NCBI RefSeq assembly: GCF_000208745.1
Contig: NC_030858.1
Location: 16,761,887-16,825,886, forward strand
Source of the DNA: Theobroma cacao
Taxonomy: Eukaryota > Streptophyta > Magnoliopsida > Malvales > Malvaceae
Length of the DNA: 64,000 nucleotides
Direction of reading: 5' to 3'
In this document: one piece after another, positions 55,051 to 64,000 of the stretch
Layout of the letters: the number at the start of each line of letters is the position of its first letter
How positions within the stretch are numbered: position 1 is the stretch's first letter
The notes under the pieces: generated by a model
Databases searched by the model: none
What the model saw: only the letters and a program-made list of their open reading frames with translations
What the model was told of the DNA's origin: nothing
Made by a program: the position numbers and the translations under genes

Positions 55051-56339
55051 CTGAGCTGTGGTGTTTTATTGCTGTTTAATGCAATTATGACATATGATAT
55101 GGTTGTGGACTATGGATTCGGTTGACATTTGTTTGTTCAATGATGATGTTGGGTTAAACCGTACGTGTATCTACCAAGCAAATTTGTGTCATCTAATATT
55201 CATGTGTTATGCCATTCATGTTTCCTTTATTGAGATTTCTATTGTCCGTTTTATATGCTCTGTTATGTTATCTGCATTGTATTTTGATTGTGATATTGTA
55301 AGTTTAGTCGTTAAGCTCTCTAGGTGTGTGGTTATGTTGACAGTGAATTGTTTTTTTGTTCTTGTTTTTAAGTGGATCTAACCATTGCTTGGCTTAAGTG
55401 ACGAAATCAACTTAAAATAAATTATGATAATTATAAATATAAGTGAAAGGTAAGAATGTATAACTTGATAATAATGTAACAAAAAACAAGTAAGATGTCA
55501 ACATAAAGTTCTAACTAGCCTTTATAAAATTTTAACATAATTACTAAGCACAATGATAAAAATAATAAATTTAACACTTCTCATAAAGAACAAAAGTTAA
55601 TGTAAAGTTTAAATTAAAAAAGAAAAATGTGATCTACATAAATAACATAATTATAAAAAAATATAATATGTGTCATATATAAATTAGGTAAGATATACCA
55701 TAATTACATACAAATTTAAGTCCATGTCAATTTTATTTGATGAAAAGCATGATATTATTATTGAGAAATTAATTTTTTACATAAACAAATAAACTTAATA
55801 CTATTTCAAAAATATTCAACTTCTAAAACTCACACAAATATTAACCTCTTAGGTCAAAATAAAAATAAACTAAAATAATAATAATAATATTTAATTTATT
55901 TTTTAATACTTTCAAATGTGATAGTAGATTTTACTGAGAAAATCAAAACTGCAATTATTTACGTATTCTTGTTAAAATATTTATTATTTAAATTTACCTC
56001 TATAATTTTTTATTATATTGTTCGAGTTAATTTTTATTGTTTAAAATAATTTATAATCTATGATATAAAGTATCATAATTAATGATAATCTTAATTACTA
56101 TTTGTTGTGTATAATTTGATATGTAAACAAATAAATAATACATAAATTAACAAAATATATTTATTATAATAGGTAAGATAAGACTTTTTGTTTTTAAAAA
56201 TGCTGCCTTGAGCTTACTTTTAGAAAAAAAAAAAAAGATAAAAAAATTTGGGTGATCCTTGATGAACTGATCCCCCATCAATTATCAAAAACACTTTGTT
56301 TCATCATGATATCCAGAAGACAACCATGACCCATTAACC
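55051..56339. other. AT-rich stretch, no recognised gene
   Basis: 55051-55380 is T-rich with a hydrophobic open frame (55094-55381) that looks like chance. 55400-55720 shares phrases with the AT-rich tandem repeat at 37490-44120 ('cctttataaaattttaacat', 'aatgtaac', 'gtaagaatgtataac'). 55730-56200 is very AT-rich. Confidence 0.45.
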
Positions 56340-56499
56340 AACTCCTCTGAATCTGTGATGAGGCAGAGTTGGACCTTTCCCCTCGTGGAAATTGTGGAGC
56401 ATGAGCAATGTAACTCTGACCCAAAATTTACAGGTTTGAGTCACTTTTGTCTCATTCGTTACGACAAAGGCAAGAATATATATTTAGATAAGAGAATGG

Positions 56500-57080
56500 T
56501 GAATTACATTGGCAATGGGATCCTTCATCTTCTGGAAAATCTCCTCGTTCGATGTCCTTTCATAGGGGTTGCACCAACTTCTAAGGTTTTCTCTGGACTC
56601 TGCTCTTCCTCTTCACTAGTTTCATCAGATCTCCATCTCAGCCCAACAGTTGCATTTCTGTCCTCAAAAGACTTCTCTACGGCTCCAAGAGACATCCATT
56701 AAGTCTTCTGTGGGAGGCACATTCCGATGTCCATCATCTGTATCTGATTGGCCCCTCTTACTAGAAATATTAGGACGCAAGATATTTGCGGAACCTTTAA
56801 ACAAACCATAGTTATTGCTAGGTGTTGGTACAGGATTAGCTGTCACCCTTCAGGAATATGGAGGACTTGTATTGCGGATTTGGTCAACAAACCCATTTTG
56901 CTCGCCCTCTGAAATGATTTTATCAGATTGTTTTTCATGGAGGTGTTTGTTTGGAAGCTCTCTCAATGAACTCCGGACTTAATTCCTTTTAATGGCGTAG
57001 CATATGTGGGACTTGCATTGTAATGAACGTTTCCGCGATTGCTGTTGGCGTTTGAGTCTTGCGAGCAAGCCCACCAAGCT
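56500..57080 (-). pseudogene. Unidentified gene-like fossil
   Basis: The minus strand between about 57050 and 56500 has near-open, hydrophilic, Ser/Asn/Asp-rich coding-looking sequence. It includes VTANPVPTPSNNYGLFKGSA, NILRPNISSKRGQSDTDDGH and, after one frameshift, GLRWRSDETSEEEEQSPEKT, GATPMKGHRTRRFSRR. An in-frame stop occurs near 56850, a frameshift near 56665 and further stops upstream. The style (a disordered nuclear-type protein) differs from the retroelements around it, and no intron is visible in this part. I do not recognise the family. Confidence 0.35.
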
Positions 57081-58550
57081 CAAACTAGCCTTAATTTAAA
57101 CTTTTCTCACCAATCACCACTCATCCACTTGTTATGATTTGATCTTATCATGACAGAAAAATTTAATTATTTTCTTCTCTAATCCATATAGATTTACCCT
57201 AATCAACTTGCATCATAAATTTTTAATTTAACCATACTTGCCTCAAACCAAATAATCACAATCCATACTTAAGTTGATTATCACACTTTTAGTTTAAACA
57301 TAAGTACTTAGAAATATTTATGTCCATACATCCCATAATTAAAATATAAAATTAAGTGTTACGATTACAATCCTCCAAATTTCCATTAGACATAAACCAT
57401 TCCAAGACACGTTATTATCATAAAGACCTCCAGCAAAGGTATGACACTAGGGAAAGTACTACGAGATGCCATTACTTATGCAACATTAGAAGAGGAACTC
57501 ACCCAAGGATGCACTAAACGACTCAATCATCTGCAAAATAAGATAAGTGTGGTGAGTCTCACAGACTAAACGATCATCAATTCAGTGAGCAGGCGATGAT
57601 GAAAAACAAGCATTAAAGTGGAACATTTGAAAATGAAAAACCAAAATATAAATGATTAAAATTAACCAATAAATACAAGTTAGGGTAGCCTTGCAAGTAT
57701 AAAATATGAATTAGTACATAAACATTGTGTTAAAGCACAATTAATTCCAAACCATGCAGAAAAGATATAAGTTATAAAACTTTAAATAAAGCAAGCTGAA
57801 ATCGCAATGCCCAACCATATACTTTTGTTTAATTTACCATGGCGAGTATGAAGCAATTTCAATGCTTAAATCTCATATTATGCTCATACATTAAACACAT
57901 ATGAAAAACACCTTGCCTTGTAGAAAACAGATTTAAGACCATTACCATGCCATAAACAATACTGCAATCAAATAGACGAGCATCGCTCTCAAGTAGGTCT
58001 GTAAAGCCCGTGGGCCTTTTCCCACGTAAATAATATTTCGGGGGCCTTTCCCCTTACTTCTCAAATACCTATGACATTCCACATATCAATATGGCCAACA
58101 ATTTAAGCGAATGTAATTATAACTCGTGGTCCTTGCCACGTATAAGTATAATCCGATGGTCTTGACACGTAAATATAAGCCCATAGGCATCCTTATAAAT
58201 GTACCTCTAGCTAGAGCCAACTTTGTGCACAAAGGTCACATGAAATCTGGTGTGACAATAGAACCTACTCCCGAGTGTCTCAATTTAGTTATATCATCAA
58301 TTTCTCAATGCATTTATGAAGCTCAAGAATTTAGTATGTAATATCATCAATAAATCAAGTATTTATATACAAATCATTTCAAGGCATGGTTTAATACTCA
58401 AAACAGCATGTTTAGTAAAGGATGTAATAAATTGGAAATAACACATTTCAATAATCAAATTATAGTCATTCTCAATTTTATCACAACCACAAGGAACTTG
58501 CAAGGCACATTTTGAGGTAAAACATTATGAAGGGCTTATTTCCCAATTTT
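57081..58550 (-). mobile_element. Probable gypsy-type LTR fragment, minus strand
   Basis: Read on the minus strand there are phrases common in chromovirus-type LTRs. These are a repeated 'acgtgtcaagaccatcggat' / 'acgtggcaaggaccacgag' block (58110-58170), 'aggggaaaggcccccgaaat' / 'cgtgggaaaaggcccacggg' (58010-58050), and 'gagtgagactcaccacactt'-like sequence near 57545. No termini with TSD could be fixed and no coding sequence is present. Confidence 0.4.
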
Positions 58551-58565
58551 TGAAAACATTTATTA

Positions 58566-58583
58566 ATATATATATATATATAT
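58566..58583. repeat. (TA)n microsatellite
   Basis: About nine TA units. Simple AT-rich sequence surrounds it. Confidence 0.85.
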
Positions 58584-58699
58584 AATAGAAAACTGTTAAC
58601 TTTAATAGCTTGGAAATTATTAGAGTTTTGGCATTACAAAAATGAAAAAAAATTTTGCCTAAGTGATCCTTGAATAGCTTGAGTGATCCTTGAATGCTT

Positions 58700-59562
58700 T
58701 TAATATATTTTTATGTTTCCTTACTTGATTAACATTTGAAGTTGTTTTGTTAAAGGAAACATCGATTCTTGTAAGATGGAATACTTAGACAAGTTTTTAG
58801 GAGCTCAAAAATTGATTCCAATAGTCAAGAGGTCGATTCTTGCAAGTTTGAGGGCACAAAAGATTCAATTCTTGGAAAGGTAGATGTTGATTCTTGAAGC
58901 TAAAAGAACTAATATCTAGAGAGGAAAGAACTAATTCTCAAGACAAAAAGAACTAATTTATCAAGAATAAAGAATCGATTCTTTAAAAGCAAAAAGCTTC
59001 AAACCAAAGAAGAACCGACATCTCAAGAAAAAGAATCAATTTTCATACTCCAAAACTGGTTGTTAGACAAGAAAAAGACAAGAAAATGGCTAGTTTTTCC
59101 ACCAAATCATCCCCAACTGCTATAAACTATTTCTAAGTATAAAAGAGACTTCTCCAACACATTGTGGAAGAGAGAAGAGTTGAGAAATAGATCATTTGAT
59201 CAAGAATCAAATGAGATGAAGAAGAAGAGGAGAAATAAAGAAAAACCAAGCTAGCCATTCATATTCATCAAAGAGCTTGTGAGTTGCTTTTGAGCTTCAA
59301 ATTCCTTGTACCTTCACTCATATCATTTGTAATCATTTTTAACTCTTCTAAACTCTTCTTCCATTGTACTTACTAAGCAAAACCCACTTTCTAAAGGTAT
59401 TATTGCTTTGACCTTATAAGAAAGGAAGGTTATGCCTAAGCCTTCGAAAGGTAGTGTTGTAAAGAGGTTACGCCTGATCCTTGAAAAGGCAAGAGGCTAC
59501 GCTGGATCCTTGAAAAGGTAAGAGGTTACGCCTGATCCTTGAAAAAGTAAGGAGTTATGCTT
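58700..59562 (+). mobile_element. Copia SIRE-like LTR, left part
   Basis: 'aatcgattcttt'-type motifs recur at 58765-59045 ('atcgattctt', 'gtcgattctt', 'attcaattctt', 'gttgattctt'). A TATA box (AAGTATAAAAGAGAC) lies near 59136, and a leader with 'tgtaccttcactcatatca' follows. This is the general layout of SIRE-like copia LTRs. It is broken at about 59562 inside a 29-bp tandem repeat and seems to continue at about 62790-63712. Left end approximate. Confidence 0.5.
59467..59562. repeat. 29-bp tandem repeat, three copies plus a partial
   Basis: Copies start at 59467, 59496, 59525 and (partial) 59554. The unit is 'gttacgcctgatccttgaa' plus 'aaggcaagag'. A related single unit ('gttatacttgagccttgaaa') stands at 62817, on the other side of a probable nested insertion. 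Confidence 0.8.
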
Positions 59563-61500
59563 ATTGATATTCGACCTCATGCTCTAACATGAGATTAATC
59601 AAGAAATTAAAAATATAACGTAGCGAAAAAATAAACTTGTATTTAATAAGAGAAACAGTCGAATCCTACAGGATCAATGTTTGTGTTTTTTATGTAATAT
59701 TCAAATTAATTATGAACACTCATAAGTTTGAAAGTTACATAACTTGCTCTAGATATCATAATCAAGAGCTAATTAAATCTAAAATTGCTTGTGATAAAGC
59801 AAAAAATCTAAAAAGAGAATAAGACAGTTTAAAATCCTACAGTCAAAATCTTTACTTCTTCCCCTTTAGGATTTGTCAAATTTTTAGCAACCCAAGTGTT
59901 TGGCCTCTAATAGTAATCCACACAGCGACTGAATAAGACCTTCTTAAAGGTAGAATTTTACTTGTGTTAGCAAGTTTTGTTTCTAAAACAAAAAGACCAA
60001 AAGTTCTTGCAAAATCTTATTTTAATTAGAGAAAGAAAACCATTTTTCTTTTTCTTGTTATTATGAAAGGGTTAAGAAGTAACTAGAGGCTCATTATCTT
60101 TTAGATGACATAACATATTTATATAGCCAAACTAAGTTGTATCCTTAGATACAATAGTTGTATTTTAATTCAATTAAGTCATTGTGAGCTTAATTAATTT
60201 CTCACTTTATTTTGGTTTATTCTAATTAAGTCCAACTTAATTGATTATCCTTATTTAATCTCAATCATGTCACTTAATGTGTGTGACCTATTAAGCTTCT
60301 AACATGTTGGCAATAAATATAAATTCTAATAAAATATCAAGTTGATAATTAATGTATATTTATAAATCATGAGCGACATCTAGCAATACATCATGACCAT
60401 CCAAAATGTTAGAGAGTCAATTAAAGAATTTGACAAAACCCTTCAGTGATAAGCCTCTTAGTATAATATGGTCCTTTCATCAAATATCCTGGATATGTCA
60501 TAAAGCATGTCTTAGTGTCTACTTATGACATTCCATATTAGTTTTCATAATTCAAGACTAACCTTATGAATTTAAGAAACTAACTTTCCTCAAATTCATC
60601 ATGCTTTGGCCAAAGACTTTATACAAGTTAATTAAGAATCGAGAACGAGTGAGATACATCCCCTTATATCACTTGGGGTGATGAATCTTTTCTTGACCAC
60701 TCATCCACCTTTGTATGCTTCATGGCATATCCAAAAATACTTTGTTTAGGCATCTGGTTGCCTCCAAACTCATAGAAGTGAAATCAAAGTATGTCATTCC
60801 CCAAACAAGATGACTTGGTGTCTCAAGTCAAGGACTAATTGCACAACCATTACATGAGAACATATTCAATAGAAACTTAAGTGAAATGCCAAATAGAGTT
60901 CTCATAGCCGGTCAAGTTCAGTGAACTTGTTCTTTAACAAGCACCTATATTTTATCCTCAAGTATCCCTTATACTTCAATCTATGAGATCGATTGCTTAC
61001 TTCCCAAGTAAAGAGGCTTAACATGTACCAGTTTTTAAGCATTGTCAATGTTTGTCTTGACAATACAATGACTAAGAATAATTTTAGAAACATGGCTTTG
61101 ATGCATAGTGATCTCATAATTGTAACAACTTTACATTTCTCATGTAAGGCCTTTATGTTCCATGGGCTTCATCCAATTAGTATTTAATAACTCTTTATTA
61201 TAGCACTAACATGAATGAAAACCTCTATCACATATTGTTATGTGATTAAGTATGCATTAAATGACAATATATATTCCTTGACCAATCCAATTTGCCTAAG
61301 GGCACATACCAACAATGCTTACTTACGTGAAAAGGCATTGTATGGGTCATGTCTTGAAATGCCCCATACTTTGATATGGTGATAAATAAAGCTGATCGGA
61401 TGAGAATTGAGGCATAATAAGGAACTTTGGAAACCAAAGAGACAAGATAAAATTTTTAGAATAAAATAATATTTTATTAATGAAATAATATTAAAATATT
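59563..61500 (-). mobile_element. Probable copia-type LTR or fragment, minus strand
   Basis: The minus strand has a TATA box (GGCTATATAAATATG, plus-strand near 60118-60132) upstream of a leader rich in short pyrimidine runs. Further upstream are phrases common in plant copia LTRs, such as 'aataggtcacacacattaag' (60274-60293). No open frame with a domain is present. The ends are uncertain. Confidence 0.4.
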
Positions 61501-61569
61501 AATATTTAGTCGGATGTCGAAATCAGTCATGAAAAAGGATCATATGGTTGATCCAAGTGGGGGAGAATA

Positions 61570-62783
61570 TGTCAAGCCTGACTCTGTAAAATACTTGTCA
61601 TGACATGCATGTGATTGACTGAATGTTTACATATTAGAAAAGCCTTGAAAAATCGACAAAAGTTTGGATGAAATGTTTACATTCTGTGGACCAGCCTATT
61701 CGAGGGGCACGAAATTCGAATATTTATATATTTTACCTCGGTTGCAGAGGCGAGTAGGGTAACTCCCGAGGTATGACTTTAGAGTTCACTTCACGCTAAA
61801 CCACCACGTGAGGGGGAACTCGGCCAACGCCAAGGAACGACTATATTTTCAAAATGAAAACATGTTTTATGCGTACATAACTTTTTAATAGCCTTGGCGG
61901 ATTCGGTTTGGGATAGCCCTCGGCCAAGGTATCCCTGATAACTGAGTATGATAATGGTTTTTGGCACGAGCCAAGCTTTTGAGATACTCATAAGCCATAT
62001 TAATATTTTTAAATGAAATGAATATTTGTGTTCTAAAAAAACATATTTGGATGAAATGTTTTACTAGTCTCCTGTTACTCGCCTTTAGATATTTTAAATG
62101 ATATTTGTTTACTCACTGGGATTATATAATCTCACCACCCTCATTTCCATCCCTTTCAGGCATTAGGATAGTCAGTAAATAACTCATTTCATCAAGGACT
62201 ACAATTGGATTGGCATCCTCAAAATATGTAGGTTCGATTCTTTTGATACTTCTAGTCATTCATGGGCTCACGTGTCACTGTAAATTAAATTTTATACTCT
62301 AGTTATCTATACTACTGTATGTAAGCATTTATTTTGCTTTTACACTGTAAAAATTATTTACACAGTGTTCTAAAAATATTGTTTTATATGAAAATAGAAT
62401 ATTTTACCTAATATTTTTTTTATTTTATTATTATATCCGAATAATCATAATTTCGTTTTAAATGAAGATTTTAGATTTTTAAACTTATTTTTGATTATGA
62501 ATTATGTGTTTTGTACTGGTAAATTACATTTTTACCGATTTCAAAATTTTTGGAAAAAAGAACCAAAATACCATTGTGAGATGAAAATTATTATTTTATT
62601 TATTTTAAGTCGAAAATAGCTTAAACTCTTTTAGAACGTGATATTTGGAAATGGTTACTCATAAGGGAATGAGAAGCTGATATTAAAGCCTTGCGGGGTT
62701 TCGGTTGACATTCCGGGTAATGAATGTCGATCGAGACATCGAGGCAGTTGTCACGGGCTCGAGGGGAGTTTCGGGTCGTGACA
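61570..62783 (+). mobile_element. 3' LTR of a truncated gypsy (Tekay/Del-like) element, with polypurine tract
   Basis: AAGTGGGGGAGAATA at 61555-61569 is a good polypurine tract. The LTR then runs from TGTCAAGCCTGACTC to TTTCGGGTCGTGACA, 1214 bp. The termini TGTCA/TGACA are inverted, and the start and end phrases are typical of Tekay/Del-type LTRs. No coding sequence precedes the tract, so the internal region is almost completely lost. Confidence 0.7.
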
Positions 62784-62789
62784 TGTCTG

Positions 62790-63712
62790 CTCCCATGAAA
62801 AGGCATTGTTGTAAAGGTTATACTTGAGCCTTGAAAATGTATTTTTCATAATGGATTACAAATTCCTTGGTGAGCCAAAGGAGAAGATGTAGGCCTATGG
62901 AGAGGATTGAGCCTCTATAAATGATTTGTGTCTTTTCTTTATTCTCCTTACTCTTGAACTTGTGCATTTTCTCTTTACTTTTCACTACTTCTTAATTGTG
63001 CATTTTACTTGGCTGTTAAGAGATTTGAACATTTATTTTTGAACTTGCTTTTTCTTCAACTCAATCTTCAAATCACTTTTGACTCACTTTGAGATACTTA
63101 TGCTTTTTACTTTGGTTTGAAGCGTTTTGAAAATCTGCACTTATCTTGCTTTATTCTTTGATTTACTCTTTAAATTACTTTACAATTTTAATTTATGCAC
63201 TTCACTTTGAAAAGCTTTTTAGAATCTGTTTTCAACTTACTTGCTCATTTGATTTCCAAATTGTTTTTGACATGTTCTAAAGTAAGAGTAAGTTTTGAAA
63301 CTTTCCCTTCTTCTCAAACTTATGCTTTTCACTTTGAAAATTTTTTTGAAACTCATAGCTCACTTACTTTTCACTTTTATATTTTCCTATTTTTACTTTA
63401 TTGTGAAAAAATTTGAATTATTGTTTTCAAATATGTTTTTCAATTCAATTCTCAAAGGATTTGAATATTTGTCTTTAAACTTATTCTTTTACTCACTTCT
63501 CAAATCCTTTTTAAAATGTTAGCATATTTTATTTTGAAAAGGTTTGAAAATTTGTTTTCAACTTGTTTGTTCATTTTTTTTATTTGTTTTAAAGAGAAAA
63601 GAAATTTAAAAACTTTATATCAAGCTTCAAAGTTCAATTTGTTAAAATTTTTTTTGAAATCCAATTCACCCCTCCTCATGGATATTTTCCTTATAATTAT
63701 TGAGCTAAAACA
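62790..63712 (+). mobile_element. Copia SIRE-like LTR, right part
   Basis: Starts with a unit of the 29-bp repeat family (62817), followed by 'ggattacaaattccttggtg' and a long T-rich, degenerate repeat region with recurring 'cactttgaaaa' phrases. It ends with 'ccaattcacccctcctcatg ... gagctaaaaca' at 63712. The 'attcacccctcctc' tail is shared with the solo LTR at 36177-37350. No TSD was identified. Confidence 0.5.
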
Positions 63713-64000
63713 TTCCTAAAAAAAAAAATAGTTTATAAAACTTTAGCACAACCACAAATGTTTTGATAGTATCTTTCCAATCCAACTTCCACAATATGCA
63801 TCAATTCACCAAGATTAACATATACATATATCTATTATAGGGAACATAGTTTTAAAATAGGTTCACCCACTCACCTTAATTGGTGGGATTTTTCTCACCA
63901 ATAATACTATCCGCTCCTTAACTCTATGTAATTTCACTAAGAAATTTCTAGCAAGCTTTTCAAGTCTCCAATTCGACTTAAACATGGCGTTATTTCCAAA
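63713..64000. other. AT-rich sequence at the right window edge, nothing recognised
   Basis: No open frame with a domain, no repeat match within the window. Confidence 0.4.

Noticed and set aside
58126..58341. Open frame of 71 codons
   Set aside because: It lies in minus-strand LTR-like sequence with repeated phrases; no domain and no conserved start context.
60902..61187. Overlapping frames on both strands (60902-61117 and 60993-61187)
   Set aside because: Both lie in LTR-like non-coding sequence and show no recognised motif.
63195..63719. Series of Phe/Leu-rich plus-strand frames that look like small membrane proteins
   Set aside because: They come from T-rich degenerate repeats in the right part of an LTR; overlapping frames give the same composition.

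Overview
The window looks like transposon-rich nuclear DNA of a flowering plant, most likely a eudicot. It is AT-rich and packed with LTR retrotransposons of plant-only lineages (Ty3/gypsy Athila-, Tat- and chromovirus-type, and Ty1/copia), together with LINE remnants and RNase H fossils. I find one cellular gene that looks intact: a four-exon secretory phospholipase A2 gene on the + strand (CDS 32883-35711). No bacterial genes, rRNA, tRNA or CRISPR arrays were found.

Left part (1-26882). A probable minus-strand LTR runs off the left edge (1-1825). After a gene-poor stretch with an RNase H fossil (5725-6040) comes a degraded minus-strand Athila-type element, about 26882 down to 6260, that lacks RT, RNase H and the integrase core. 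Two later insertions split it. A solo LTR (23665-25092) sits in its protease, and a large Tat-lineage Ty3/gypsy element (7356-23426, TSD CAACT) sits just after the protease. The Tat element has 2.7-kb LTRs, an extra ORF upstream of gag (DUF7745-like plus coiled coil), gag, protease with a G-patch-like tail, RT and integrase, but the RNase H region is deleted. Its 3' UTR carries about 14 copies of a roughly 60-bp tandem repeat. Its LTR carries three dispersed copies of a module ending in a hairpin whose stems differ in compensatory ways. I rate this the most interesting unexplained signal in the window.

Middle part (26883-38267). This contains RNase H fossils on both strands, one flanked by a near-perfect 54-bp inverted duplication. 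Two copies of a foldback/MITE-like element are present, one inside intron 3 of the phospholipase gene. A copia-type solo LTR (36177-37350, TSD AAGTT) carries eight copies of a 12-bp near-palindrome.

Right part (38268-64000). A full-length but decayed copia element (38268-43872, TSD AAAAC) is inserted in an AT-rich tandem repeat of about 380 bp. A LINE follows, its ORF1 in two pieces (about 44690-46048 and 54240-54715) with the start of ORF2 after it. An unidentified repeat element lies between the pieces and itself contains a young Ty3/gypsy chromovirus-like element (48510-53917, TSD CTTTT, two 485-bp LTRs). A 194-bp tandem duplication spans that element's right edge. The final 8 kb hold an unidentified gene-like fossil and nested LTR fragments.

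All boundaries, TSDs and splice sites were read by eye. Family names rest on recognised motifs, not on searches.
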